IMG/VR virus record: IMGVR_UViG_3300009175_001441
Location: 1 to 64,000 of that record
Length of the DNA stretch: 64,000 bases
From: a virus
Reading direction: 5' to 3' (one strand)
Part shown: positions 18,928 to 28,020 of the stretch, one piece after another
Numbering within the stretch: position 1 is the first letter of the stretch
How the letters are laid out: each line of letters begins with the position of its first letter
Made by a program: the position numbers and the translations under genes
Notes under the pieces: generated by a model
Database searches by the model: none
Seen by the model: the letters and a program-made list of their open reading frames with translations, nothing else
What the model was told of the DNA's origin: nothing

Positions 18928-18928
18928 T

Positions 18929-20512
18929 ATGGATTATCAAGAAAATTGTCCGGTTAGCATAACACCATATGCACAATCTACGGATATTACCAATCCTAAA
19001 ATCGTTAGTTTGAATTATACAAATCAAGATTTTTGGTCAATGAAAAGTCGTTTGATTCAATTTATACAAGAAAGATTTGGTTCAACGGGTACGATGTTGC
19101 CAAATACATTTAATGATTTTGTGGAATCGGATATTGCTATTATGCTTATTGAGAATTGGGCATTTTTAGCTGACACACTTTCCTTCAAAATGGACCAAAT
19201 TGCCAATGAAATTTTCATTGATACCGTAGCTGAATTAGAAAACGTTTTTAGACTAGCCAGACTCGTAGGATTTTATCCACAGCCTCCCATTGCAGCTAAA
19301 TCTCTTTGGAGTGGAACAATCAATAATCGATTGGCTGTTGATGTAAGCATTCCCACACCAATGCCTGTAGATGTAGCTGTAGATGGGGCTCCATTAACCA
19401 TAGAATTGTTCGCATGTGATTCTAATTTCAATCCTATATTCAATCAGCCGATAGTTATCCCCGCTGGTAGCATAGAATGCAAAAACGTTGTGGGGCTAGA
19501 AGGAACAACCACTGATGAATCTTTTGTGTCCACAGGCAACATTTCCATGTCGTTACCACTATCTCAATCCCCAGTAATTTATGATTCTATACAAGTGGAA
19601 ATAGATGGGGTGTTATGGAAACAAGTGGATTATTTTACAGACTCTAATCCTAGACGGGAATATAGAATAGAATTTGATTCTAATTGGTATGCTTATATCA
19701 TTTTTGGGAATAATCGAGCAGGATTAATTCCATCTGGTGGTTCTGCCATAAAAGTTACTTATAGAATTGGCGGTGGAACAATTGGTAATATCGTGACCAA
19801 TTACTCAGTCGCACAATGGCAAGCTGAAGCTCCTGGAATAGAGTATAACATTCCAGTTTCTTTCACCAATTACACTCAGGGGAAGTATGGTTACAATGGT
19901 GATACCTTAGAAGATATCAAAAACAAACTTCCAAAGTATTTAAGAACTCAAAATCGTGCAGTATCCGGTACAGATTACAAGACATTTGCTGACCAATTCG
20001 TCACACCCTACAATGGACAGATTGGCAAATCCACAGCCGTACTAAGAAATTATGGTTGTGCAGGAAACGTTATTGATATATATGTTTTAGCCTTATGGAA
20101 CACGCTTTATTTGGAACCAGCAAGTCCAGAACTTAAAGCTGAATTTTCTACTGCGCTCAATAATGTAAAAATGCTGACAGACTTCGTGTGTATTAGGGAT
20201 GGAATAGTAGTTTCTGTTGATGTGGCAATTGAAGCCTCATTAGACAAGTCTTATAGAAAATTTGAAGAAGAAATAAAATTATCCATAGAATCCAAGGCAA
20301 AACAATTTTTCTCACTAAACAATTGGGATTATTACAAACCATTAAAAGACACAGATTTAATTAAAACGCTTTCGGATTTGAAACAAGTAGATGGTTACAA
20401 TATTAATTTTACCAATTTATCGGATGAAGCTAATGGTGGAACGTATGTGGATACAAGATACTATGAAATTATTCGTCCAAACAATATTGTCATAACCATG
20501 TTTTACACGTAA
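18929..20512 (+). CDS. Baseplate wedge protein, gp6 / baseplate J-like
   Basis: A 527-residue protein following gp25, as gp6/gpJ does in contractile phages. Its N-terminus has the typical LNYTNQDFWSMKSRLIQFIQ helix and DFVESDIAIMLIENWAFLAD, a signature of this family. The centre has YIIFGNNRAGLIPSGGSAIK and TYRIGGGTIGNI (the G-x-G-x-x-G-x-x-P turn), and the C-terminal part has the NRAVSGTDYKTFADQF and VCIRDGIVVSVDVAIEA elements. T4 gp6 (about 660 residues) forms the dimer ring joining wedges and triggers contraction. Assignment is strong. Confidence 0.88.
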   Translation: MDYQENCPVSITPYAQSTDITNPKIVSLNYTNQDFWSMKSRLIQFIQERFGSTGTMLPNTFNDFVESDIAIMLIENWAFLADTLSFKMDQIANEIFIDTVAELENVFRLARLVGFYPQPPIAAKSLWSGTINNRLAVDVSIPTPMPVDVAVDGAPLTIELFACDSNFNPIFNQPIVIPAGSIECKNVVGLEGTTTDESFVSTGNISMSLPLSQSPVIYDSIQVEIDGVLWKQVDYFTDSNPRREYRIEFDSNWYAYIIFGNNRAGLIPSGGSAIKVTYRIGGGTIGNIVTNYSVAQWQAEAPGIEYNIPVSFTNYTQGKYGYNGDTLEDIKNKLPKYLRTQNRAVSGTDYKTFADQFVTPYNGQIGKSTAVLRNYGCAGNVIDIYVLALWNTLYLEPASPELKAEFSTALNNVKMLTDFVCIRDGIVVSVDVAIEASLDKSYRKFEEEIKLSIESKAKQFFSLNNWDYYKPLKDTDLIKTLSDLKQVDGYNINFTNLSDEANGGTYVDTRYYEIIRPNNIVITMFYT

Positions 20513-20525
20513 TTGAGGAGTTCAA

Positions 20526-23500
20526 GTGGCTCTTAAAAGAATAAATGAAAACCCAACCATTACCGATAAAGCAATTTTTGATATCGTCACGCCCGATTAT
20601 CAAGATTGCTTTAGTAGCAATCCATATAAAGTAAGCAAGGTTATCATTTATCATGCTGAAATTAATACGGAAAGCAGTAATGCCGAAGAATACAATGAGA
20701 TAATATATGATGATACAGCTAAAGCAAATGTAGAAGCGGCCAGAACAACATATTGCATGTCTGGATCTGAAGCAGATCTTTTGGCATTTATAAGCGCACA
20801 AGATAAATTAGCGCAAAGTGCCCGCACCACGCCTATTTATTATCGAGGAGTTGTTCCAGTAACAATTATAGGTACAGATAACACTCCTGCTTGGCTTGAT
20901 CCCACAAGCATATATGATGCTGATACGCAAAAGAAAGTGAGGGGAGAAAACAGATTAATTTTAATTGATGAAGATGTTGATGGTAATACTCAATGTGGAC
21001 ATTTTGAGCTTCATTGGGAACCGTTGGGAATGCGAGAGGGCGACTACTTCATCTGTTGGACATGGAGCCCCGTAGCAAATGGTGAAACCAGAACAGCACA
21101 TATACACTTTACACTGTACGGCAACACGCAGTTAACCACCAGCATCCCATCTCATTATACCGTTCCAGATAAATATGATATTTTATTAGAAAGATATTTA
21201 CCGGAAGTTTTCAAGATGAGCCTTTCGGATTCTGATCTTGCTCCACAAGTCTTGCACGAATTAAATGCTGCAATAGCCAAAGGATTTACCTTTTTGGAAA
21301 ATATGGCTAATCAATTGGTGGATTTACAAGATGCCAACAGTACGCACGAAGCACTTCTACCCTATTTAAGTAATTTGTTTAATCTCAAACTCAAAAGTGA
21401 AGATCCAACGCTTTGGCGAGGACAAATCAAAAGAGCCATACCTCTTTTCAAAAAGAAAGGAACCATTTCAGCTTTACGAGAAGCAATGAGTTTAGCTGGG
21501 ATTAATCTATTAAAGCTGACTAGGATGTGGCAGGTAATCTCCCCTTATACATGGCAAGAACTGTTTAACGTGGTAGATCCATTAATTAACACCTTTACTT
21601 TAGAAAAACAAGCAATTTTTCCTATTGATGGAAATAATTTAGAATTGTATTATCGGTATGCAGATCCCGCAGGGACGTTACCCAATGAAAGGCACGAATG
21701 GGTACGATTGGACAGTCCTTTAGATTATATTCAATTTGTTGATTTGGGAGATGGCACAACAGAATTGCGATGGATTGGAAGTGGAGCCTCTGCTGGCATC
21801 ACTTTGCAAGAAGGAGACAGTTTCCGAGTGGTGTATCAAGTAAGATCGGTTGGCAGCCAACAAAACGTAGAAACATATATTCGAACTAAACCTTTAGATC
21901 TTGCAGATCAGAGAGATGAGAGAAATCAATCTTGTCCCAAAAATAATTGGAATGTCAGACTTATTGAAGAAGACGATCCAATGTTTGACGTGATCATACC
22001 AACAAGACATCCATATTTTAGCCCATTGATTTATGGTAATATTAGGACCGAGTTCCCATATTCTGAAAATATTTATAACATGGAAGAGTATAACGGTAGT
22101 ACCCGTGAATCACTTAATCCATGTGATATAGATTGTGATTTTGTAGATCCATGTACTTATTGTCAGAGTAGCAGTTACATAGTAGACCTAGAAATTGAAA
22201 ACTTAGGCGATCATAGAATTATAGAAGCTATGGAGATACTACAAGAATTTACTCCATTTCACTTCCAATTACACGCTATGATACTAAGTGGATCTGTTAA
22301 CGATTTTATTCCGCCACCGCAAGAACAAATTGAAGCTATTATGCAAATAGGCCAAGAAGACATGATAATAGCTGGCGAAGGTCAAATGTCTATTAATCGA
22401 GATATGATATTAGCAGCACAAGCCGAACGAACTGACTTGACCACTGAAGATGGAACTGCCCCATTCCCCATTATTGATTCTGGTAACGGTTATTATGATC
22501 ACATTGCATTCTTTTGCCCGAGTCACAATCTGCAAAACATTCAGATGAATCCTAGTCCACCGACCGGTAATAATCTACTAGAAATATTGAGTGGAAACAA
22601 TTCGGGTAATAAATATGACCTACTTGATCCTGATGGCCATTACGCACAAATTTCTATTGTGACAGGTTCAACGATAGAACAACCCACTAATCCTTTTACA
22701 TTTAGACTTTCTAATTTACAATATCCATATCCAGGAGAGAGCAGAACTGCTTCTTTCACTAAAGAGTTTGGATTATTAGATAGCACACATTTAGACACCT
22801 TGCTGTCCCTTAACATTAAAACACAATGGGATGTTTTACACAATCCATCACACATTAGATCGGGGAGTGCGTGGAGTGTTCAATTAAATGGAAGTGGACC
22901 ATTTTATATTGTTGATCACATGCTTTCAGATGGCACGATTATATTAGATGGTTCTACTCCGACCATTGCCGCACCCGTTATTTCTTATGTAATCCATAAT
23001 GCTAGTGGCACAACAGAATATGCTGCTTCTACAGGCAATTGGAAATTAACTGGAAGAACAATAGTATGTGTTGAAAATGACATCACCGGTATGGATTTGA
23101 GAAGTGTAATGCGTGAAGGAAATTATGCCCTTTATGGCGGAACGCAATATCCAATTATTGGATTTGTGTCTGATTCTTTACTTAAATTTTATGTAAGTGG
23201 ATATTCTGGAGGCGATGCTTCAGGTAATCCCATTACTGTCTATAGAAGATTAATAGATAATGAAATTGGATTTTTTGTATATCAGGGTCTTACTTTAACA
23301 ACAACAGTTGATTATGAATCATATTTGGTTATTGATAATGGCAGTGGAGGATCGCCTGTGTACGAGGATTTAATCAACAATTTCAAAGAAAACTTCTTAA
23401 TAGTAATCGGCAGTCAATACTATAATATTGATAGCATTATTGGCACCACAATCACATTGATAGGCCCGGCACAATCCACGTGGAAAACTACCGCTACACC

Positions 23501-23810
23501 AGTTTCTTTCACCATACATAAATATGATAGAAAACTATTCAGTGTATACAGACCAGATAAGATAACAACCCCAGTACATACCTTTGGCGAATTTCCCATT
23601 GGCGATCTCAATTGGCAAAGTGATAAATTAGACCGGCGTGGCAAGAGTCTTATTGAATTAACTACAGTAAATAGTACGCCAATGGCATTTTGGGCATGGG
23701 CGCAAAATATGACAAACGATCAATCTGGAAACCAAATTACAAATTTGGTTGCTCAGAAAGAAAATATTACATATTCCATACAATGGAAGGAGAGCGATGA
23801 ACATAATTGA
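20526..23810 (+). CDS. Baseplate wedge/tail protein with gpI-like domain (gp7-like)
   Basis: A 1094-residue protein with a GTG start behind TTGAGGAG. Residues about 220-330 form a P2 gpI-like domain: LLERYLPEVFKM, the helix around FTFLENMANQLVDL, LLPYLSNLFNL and the end FKKKGTISALREAMSLAGI, which matches the Arg/Lys-R-G-T sequence of the family. The rest is beta-rich, with a Cys cluster (CDIDCDFVDPCTYC) and repetitive immunoglobulin-like or fibre-like C-terminal domains. In T4 the large gp7 joins inner and outer baseplate; here gpI and gp7 roles seem to be in one polypeptide. It overlaps the next gene by 14 bases. Confidence 0.72.
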   Translation: MALKRINENPTITDKAIFDIVTPDYQDCFSSNPYKVSKVIIYHAEINTESSNAEEYNEIIYDDTAKANVEAARTTYCMSGSEADLLAFISAQDKLAQSARTTPIYYRGVVPVTIIGTDNTPAWLDPTSIYDADTQKKVRGENRLILIDEDVDGNTQCGHFELHWEPLGMREGDYFICWTWSPVANGETRTAHIHFTLYGNTQLTTSIPSHYTVPDKYDILLERYLPEVFKMSLSDSDLAPQVLHELNAAIAKGFTFLENMANQLVDLQDANSTHEALLPYLSNLFNLKLKSEDPTLWRGQIKRAIPLFKKKGTISALREAMSLAGINLLKLTRMWQVISPYTWQELFNVVDPLINTFTLEKQAIFPIDGNNLELYYRYADPAGTLPNERHEWVRLDSPLDYIQFVDLGDGTTELRWIGSGASAGITLQEGDSFRVVYQVRSVGSQQNVETYIRTKPLDLADQRDERNQSCPKNNWNVRLIEEDDPMFDVIIPTRHPYFSPLIYGNIRTEFPYSENIYNMEEYNGSTRESLNPCDIDCDFVDPCTYCQSSSYIVDLEIENLGDHRIIEAMEILQEFTPFHFQLHAMILSGSVNDFIPPPQEQIEAIMQIGQEDMIIAGEGQMSINRDMILAAQAERTDLTTEDGTAPFPIIDSGNGYYDHIAFFCPSHNLQNIQMNPSPPTGNNLLEILSGNNSGNKYDLLDPDGHYAQISIVTGSTIEQPTNPFTFRLSNLQYPYPGESRTASFTKEFGLLDSTHLDTLLSLNIKTQWDVLHNPSHIRSGSAWSVQLNGSGPFYIVDHMLSDGTIILDGSTPTIAAPVISYVIHNASGTTEYAASTGNWKLTGRTIVCVENDITGMDLRSVMREGNYALYGGTQYPIIGFVSDSLLKFYVSGYSGGDASGNPITVYRRLIDNEIGFFVYQGLTLTTTVDYESYLVIDNGSGGSPVYEDLINNFKENFLIVIGSQYYNIDSIIGTTITLIGPAQSTWKTTATPVSFTIHKYDRKLFSVYRPDKITTPVHTFGEFPIGDLNWQSDKLDRRGKSLIELTTVNSTPMAFWAWAQNMTNDQSGNQITNLVAQKENITYSIQWKESDEHN

Positions 23811-24273
23811 TCCCATTAAAACAAAGGGTAATATTATCCGAGCGATTGAATATAAAGACGGCACGAAAGAAACAGCTTATTTTCGAAATACTGTTTTAGA
23901 CGGCGGCAAGATGGCATTGACCTATAGTTTGGCCAATCAATATGGAGATGGATATAATTATTACATTCGATTTATGGTCTTTGGTGATAATGGCATGGAT
24001 GCCGGTAGCGAACGATTTGTTGATAGCACCCGTACTAGTCTGTTTGGAAATACTAGAGCACAATTATACGTAAGTCCGGTTATTGATAACAGTATAGTTT
24101 CTCAAGTAATTTTTGTAGCTGTTATGGGATTTGAAGATGCCAACGGGTATGATTTAAGTGAAATGGGTTTACAAATGGCAAATGGGCAGCTTTACAGCAT
24201 GGTAACATTTCCAACCCTAACAAAAACCAGCTTAATGCAAATTACATGGAGTTGGAGGCAAAGCTTCATCTAA
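23797..24273 (+). CDS. Small baseplate or tail-fibre connector protein
   Basis: A 158-residue beta-rich protein starting at the ATG at 23797 (AAGGAGAG upstream), overlapping the preceding gene's end. It ends with MQITWSWRQSFI, a strand ending I-x-W-x-W-x-x-x-F as in many T4-like baseplate or fibre connector proteins. MNIIDPIKTKGNIIRA at the start and GFEDANGYDLSEMGLQ in the middle recur in such proteins. I cannot give a T4 number. The homing endonuclease gene immediately follows, so this gene marks the insertion border but looks intact. Confidence 0.6.
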   Translation: MNIIDPIKTKGNIIRAIEYKDGTKETAYFRNTVLDGGKMALTYSLANQYGDGYNYYIRFMVFGDNGMDAGSERFVDSTRTSLFGNTRAQLYVSPVIDNSIVSQVIFVAVMGFEDANGYDLSEMGLQMANGQLYSMVTFPTLTKTSLMQITWSWRQSFI

Positions 24274-24317
24274 TGGCAAGTTGCAAAATATTTGCATATA
24301 TGTTACTATATAATGAT

Positions 24318-25385
24318 ATGAAACCATATCTAATATTGCCACCTCTTACTTGCGAACAAATAGAAATCATCAATGGCTCTTTATTGGGAGATGCATCCAT
24401 TGGGCACAGCGGGAAGCCAAATCACAATGGAAGTTTGATAAAATCTCAAAGTAAGTTCGACATACTTGGAATAGACAAAATAGATTATATGCAATGGCAT
24501 ATAAACAAATTAACGCCTTACAGCAACATGACAATATATTGCAAATCATCAAAATACAAAATAATAAACAACAAATTACGTCAACCATGCAATGTGCGAA
24601 CTGCATTTGTTCAATATGTAGGATATGTATTTACGACACACCGCAATCCAATTTTAACCGATATGTCATATAAATGGTATGCCACAGATTGTAATGGTCA
24701 TTATACATATCGCAACAAACGAAGAGTTAAAATCATACCACACGATATAAAACTTACGCCACTCACTCTTTGTGTATGGCATATGGACGATGGATATGCC
24801 AATTCAATAGATGGAAATATTACGTTGAATACGCAGGGATTTACTTGGGATGAATGTGAATTTTTATCTGAGAGATTAAGATTAGATTTGAATATTACAT
24901 CGAAAGTGCGTGCTAAAGATGGACACCAAATTATATATGTGCCGCTGAAATCATATTTTGACTTCATAAATATCATAAAGCCATATGTGGAATGGAATTG
25001 TTTCAAACACAAAATAGACATGGAAACATATAATAAAAAACCACAGATTGGTGAAACGCATTCGCAAGCAACATTTACAAATAGTAAAATTAAACAATTA
25101 GTACAACTGCATAAGCAAGGTTGGTCACATGAAAAATTGTCTAAAAAATTTAGAACGGCAAAAGCCAATATTAGTTTAATATTAAGTGGAAGCCACTGGT
25201 CTCATATAACCGGCATTCAATACAAACCCACAAAACCAAGAATGGGCGAGGAGGTCAAAAGACACATTGTTGAACTTTCTCAAGTTGGACTCACTCAAAA
25301 AGAAATAGCAAAAACGCTTAAAATAAATCAATCCACTGTCAGTAGAACCATCAAAGGAGCAATATGCCAGACATCGGTAACCTAA
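24318..25385 (+). CDS. LAGLIDADG-family homing endonuclease with C-terminal HTH
   Basis: About 355 residues from the ATG at 24318; in-frame ATGs at 24273 (overlapping the previous stop as TAATG) and 24246 are possible but poorly supported. Two active-site helices are visible: INGSLLGDASIG near the N-terminus and LCVWHMDDGYA in the middle, the two-motif pattern of the LAGLIDADG_2 group. The C-terminus has two helix-turn-helix units (SHEKLSKKFRTAKANIS and TQKEIAKTLKINQSTVSRTI) that would aid DNA binding. Its last 22 bases overlap the start and ribosome site of the following tail gene. A freestanding mobile gene sitting between structural genes, with no function in the particle. Length and base use do not stand out from its neighbours. 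Confidence 0.88.
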   Translation: MKPYLILPPLTCEQIEIINGSLLGDASIGHSGKPNHNGSLIKSQSKFDILGIDKIDYMQWHINKLTPYSNMTIYCKSSKYKIINNKLRQPCNVRTAFVQYVGYVFTTHRNPILTDMSYKWYATDCNGHYTYRNKRRVKIIPHDIKLTPLTLCVWHMDDGYANSIDGNITLNTQGFTWDECEFLSERLRLDLNITSKVRAKDGHQIIYVPLKSYFDFINIIKPYVEWNCFKHKIDMETYNKKPQIGETHSQATFTNSKIKQLVQLHKQGWSHEKLSKKFRTAKANISLILSGSHWSHITGIQYKPTKPRMGEEVKRHIVELSQVGLTQKEIAKTLKINQSTVSRTIKGAICQTSVT

Positions 25386-26194
25386 GTGACGTTCAATATT
25401 CTGCATTAGATCCATATCATGTTAGTGTAGATAATCGACCATTGGCATCCTTGTTCTCCAAACTAGAACTTGTCAATGATGCCACAGATACTAATACATC
25501 AGAATTATCTGCCGCAAGAGGCAGTTGGAACACACTCGATAATCGTTTAGACATTTCTCTTCAAGAGGATGGGACGTTTCAGCCTGGATCAATAGATGCC
25601 GCATTACACAACATTGCTTTGCATAATGATGGGGTGGATGGTGGCGGCATCTCTTATATTCGTATGTTATATGATGAGCGTACCAAGCTAAGCACCATAG
25701 CACCTGATGCCAATTTTATACAATTTCGTTTTACAACTGGTCCTTATATTTCCACCATTTCTACAACAAGCATTATATGTGACAATGGAACTATTAATAT
25801 AGAACCATCCTCTACGGTACAGTGGTTGTTGGGCGGCACGACAGGTAATCAAACAGTGCAAGCTCACATGAATTTCCCACCGGAATTAGCACATATTCAC
25901 ATCTATGATGAAAATCCCACTCCGTATAGTATTATTAGTCCAGATTATCAAACATATGTCACAGGACGAGGCACCTTCTTAGATACCTCCCTAAAGGTTT
26001 ACGTGAATGGTGTCAAAATTAGCGAAGCAGATAAAGGCACTTATGTTTATGTCCCGCCTTATAATGGCATTGGCACTTGGCAACTCACAGCATTTAGTTA
26101 TGCCAGCGGTTCTAGCACCAACCAATTTCAATTTTCTAGAGTGCTTTCGGCTAATGATAGAATTAGAATCGATTACGATATTGCAGCAAGTTAA
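25364..26194 (+). CDS. Tail/baseplate-associated structural protein
   Basis: A 276-residue protein behind a strong AAAGGAG site. N-terminal PDIGNLSDVQYSALDPYHV and a helical segment with SIDAALHNIALHNDGVDGGG resemble the attachment regions of tail-fibre proteins. The C-terminal half is beta-rich with GRGTFLDTSLKVYVNGVKI and ANDRIRIDYDIAAS, a strand-rich fold commonly seen in phage fibre or baseplate appendage proteins. It opens the fibre module after the homing endonuclease. No catalytic motif was seen. Virion role inferred from composition and neighbours. Confidence 0.65.
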   Translation: MPDIGNLSDVQYSALDPYHVSVDNRPLASLFSKLELVNDATDTNTSELSAARGSWNTLDNRLDISLQEDGTFQPGSIDAALHNIALHNDGVDGGGISYIRMLYDERTKLSTIAPDANFIQFRFTTGPYISTISTTSIICDNGTINIEPSSTVQWLLGGTTGNQTVQAHMNFPPELAHIHIYDENPTPYSIISPDYQTYVTGRGTFLDTSLKVYVNGVKISEADKGTYVYVPPYNGIGTWQLTAFSYASGSSTNQFQFSRVLSANDRIRIDYDIAAS

Positions 26195-26205
26195 GAGAAC
26201 AATAA

Positions 26206-26763
26206 ATGTATCAAACTAAACCCATGAACTTCGGGTTCGTGATTCTTTCTCCAGATCATGATGTCGGAAGATTGAAATCAACAATGAATTCAATTAGGAA
26301 TCGCTATTTGAACATTCCCTGCGTCTGTGCCACTGGTAAAGATGCCACAACGGAAGATTTGAAGGAGATGAATGAAATATGCCCTACCTTTAGAGGCGGC
26401 ACTACATTTACCTCCTTAATCAACAAAGGAATGGCTAAAGGTCATAAAGAATGGAATTTGATTATCGTAGAAGGCACAATTGTTCGACGAGGAATGGAAT
26501 GGAAATATTCTAGATTTATTGAAAATGATTTAGACATACTCTACCCCATCGTCGTAGATTATGACCGAGACGGCAAACCAATTAAACTCCACATATCTTT
26601 TGACGAGGCTCCTCTTAATGGCATTTTTATTCATCAAAAAGCGTTTAAGCTAGTGGGCAATTTTGGAGATAACCCATTAGAAATAGAAAAGTTATTGTGG
26701 GCATTAGATGCTAATAAAAAAGGCTGTAAATTCAAAGGAATTCTGGGCGCAAAAATGATTTAG
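26206..26763 (+). CDS. Unknown, weakly glycosyltransferase-A-like
   Basis: A 185-residue alpha/beta protein. MNFGFVILSPDHDVGRLKST looks like the first strand, loop and helix of a nucleotide-sugar fold, and FTSLINKGMAKGHKEWNLII then LIIVEGT resembles the fold's N-x-G/A ... W-x-x-x-x-E segment. However, there is no clear D-x-D metal motif, so catalysis is doubtful. It lies in the fibre region with two other sugar-related genes and is convergent with the next gene (4-base overlap). It could be a glycan-modifying enzyme, a lectin-like virion part, or unrelated. Confidence 0.55.
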   Translation: MYQTKPMNFGFVILSPDHDVGRLKSTMNSIRNRYLNIPCVCATGKDATTEDLKEMNEICPTFRGGTTFTSLINKGMAKGHKEWNLIIVEGTIVRRGMEWKYSRFIENDLDILYPIVVDYDRDGKPIKLHISFDEAPLNGIFIHQKAFKLVGNFGDNPLEIEKLLWALDANKKGCKFKGILGAKMI

Positions 26764-27272
26764 ATTAGTCCGTATACAAATGCCCAACGATCATCTTTTT
26801 TACACTTGCCATGATGTACTTTATCCAAATACGCATATAATTCATCAAATGAACCAAACATGTATTTGAGCCGTACAAATCCATATAGCCAGAACGGCAG
26901 ATGTTGTTTGCCTTCTGGACACACCAATAAAACAGGCTTTTTACGATCATTGGCGTCAATAATTTCATGGATGCTGCCAGTTGTGGGAACGCCCTTCGGA
27001 AGTCGTGTAATAATGAAATCGGACCTATCAACAACGCATAGGTCTTTACGAACAAATTGCTTTGCATGCTTTCGCATGGTTTTGAAATCACAAGCGTTTC
27101 TTGCAGCCAACATTTCAGGCACAAATTGCTGTTTGGGATCGCAAGCAGGATCAAAAACCTCAATTCCAAATCGATTTAGCAGCACTTCTTTGATAGCAGG
27201 ACGCCAATCGGGACCGGAATCGTTCTCAATCGGTCCCCCCAAATAACAATGTTTTCCATTCAAATAGCTCAT
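26760..27272 (-). CDS. Nucleoside 2-deoxyribosyltransferase-like protein
   Basis: A 170-residue protein of the nucleoside deoxyribosyltransferase-like Rossmann family. Seen: CYLGGPIENDSGPDW at residues 9-23 (the Y-L-x-G-P loop), VRKDLCVVDRSDFIITRL at 74-91 with the D-x-x-x-x-D helix, and TGSIHEIIDA at 98-107 with the acidic residue that serves as catalytic nucleophile or acid in the family. Such enzymes exchange or hydrolyse the bond between base and deoxyribose, so a role in nucleotide salvage or modified-base metabolism is likely. The alternative is a non-catalytic nucleotide sensor. AGGTG precedes the ATG. Confidence 0.65.
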   Translation of the reverse strand: MSYLNGKHCYLGGPIENDSGPDWRPAIKEVLLNRFGIEVFDPACDPKQQFVPEMLAARNACDFKTMRKHAKQFVRKDLCVVDRSDFIITRLPKGVPTTGSIHEIIDANDRKKPVLLVCPEGKQHLPFWLYGFVRLKYMFGSFDELYAYLDKVHHGKCKKDDRWAFVYGLI

Positions 27273-27302
27273 ATTTATACACCTCGTACTTTAATAATCA
27301 TA

Positions 27303-27316
27303 TAGACTTTAACAAA
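27303..27316 (-). promoter_or_regulatory. Repeated minus-strand upstream motif (TTTGTTAAAGTCTA)
   Basis: Second copy of the element seen at 3121-3134, 31 bases upstream of the deoxyribosyltransferase-like start codon. One base of fourteen differs. It lies in the short gap between two divergent genes, where a promoter for each is expected. Confidence 0.3.
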
Positions 27317-27327
27317 AAGGACGCACG

Positions 27328-28020
27328 ATGTCAAGTGAAACCTTGGATACCCAAATAGCACACATTTTGGATAGGGAGATTGTTAATAGACACAGCTATT
27401 TTCAACTTAAATATTTTGTAGTAGGTAAAGAGTATACTCGTCAAAGTAAAATGTGGTGTTGTATTCGAGAGCTTCGGGCTCGCCAACAATCAATTATGGC
27501 TATGCAATCTAAACTAGAAGATTTAGCAGACGACATAGAGTTGATGAACATTGAAATGGAACGAATCCAATCAATAGAATTGGATAGTAATGAGCTAAAT
27601 ACTAGAGAACGAGCCCTTCATTTGAGAAAAAAAGAACGGCAAAAGCAGTCTATTGAACAATCAGTCGTTGAAATCAACAATAAATTGAAAGATGCCAGGG
27701 AAGAAGCAAGTTTTTTTGCGCAAGCTTTTAATGCAATATCAGCAGAAGAAGAGTTAAAGCCTTATGACGACCTGCCTTCGCAAACCGCCTATTGGAATGA
27801 GAAGCTTACCCAAGAAGTGTATCTTAGGACACTTTTGAATCAACCGCTTGAACTAGAGTTGGTTAAGACGATTTTGTCTATAAAAGATGATGTGCCAATC
27901 AAAAAAGAAATACTAGATATGTTGGAAGCTCAAAAACAACAATTGATGTTAGCTGTAAAGCATCAGATACCAGAAAAAATGCAACTATATAACGAATCAC
28001 TGGAGGAACATGGCCGATAG
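27328..28020 (+). CDS. Coiled-coil protein of unknown function
   Basis: A 230-residue, highly charged helical protein. Residues about 45-140 have heptad-like hydrophobic spacing (QQSIMAMQSKLEDLADDIEL, EINNKLKDAREEASFF), and a second helical stretch covers 155-225. It ends 11 bases inside the next gene (stop in TGGCCGATAG), which indicates coupling. It starts the operon of three fibre genes that share an N-terminal domain, so it may be an assembly chaperone or a trimerisation partner. I have no family for it. Confidence 0.65.
   Translation: MSSETLDTQIAHILDREIVNRHSYFQLKYFVVGKEYTRQSKMWCCIRELRARQQSIMAMQSKLEDLADDIELMNIEMERIQSIELDSNELNTRERALHLRKKERQKQSIEQSVVEINNKLKDAREEASFFAQAFNAISAEEELKPYDDLPSQTAYWNEKLTQEVYLRTLLNQPLELELVKTILSIKDDVPIKKEILDMLEAQKQQLMLAVKHQIPEKMQLYNESLEEHGR

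Noticed and set aside
24306-24313. CTATATAA in front of the homing endonuclease
   Set aside because: Only four bases before the chosen start, too close for a promoter of that gene unless the start lies further downstream. Left out of the promoter list.
24246-25385. Group I intron carrying the endonuclease
   Set aside because: The genes on both sides look complete and have their own starts and stops. No split gene is seen.
27271-27279. TATAAATA on the minus strand, an exact T4 late core
   Set aside because: It overlaps the start codon of the 26760 gene, so a late transcript from it would start inside the gene.
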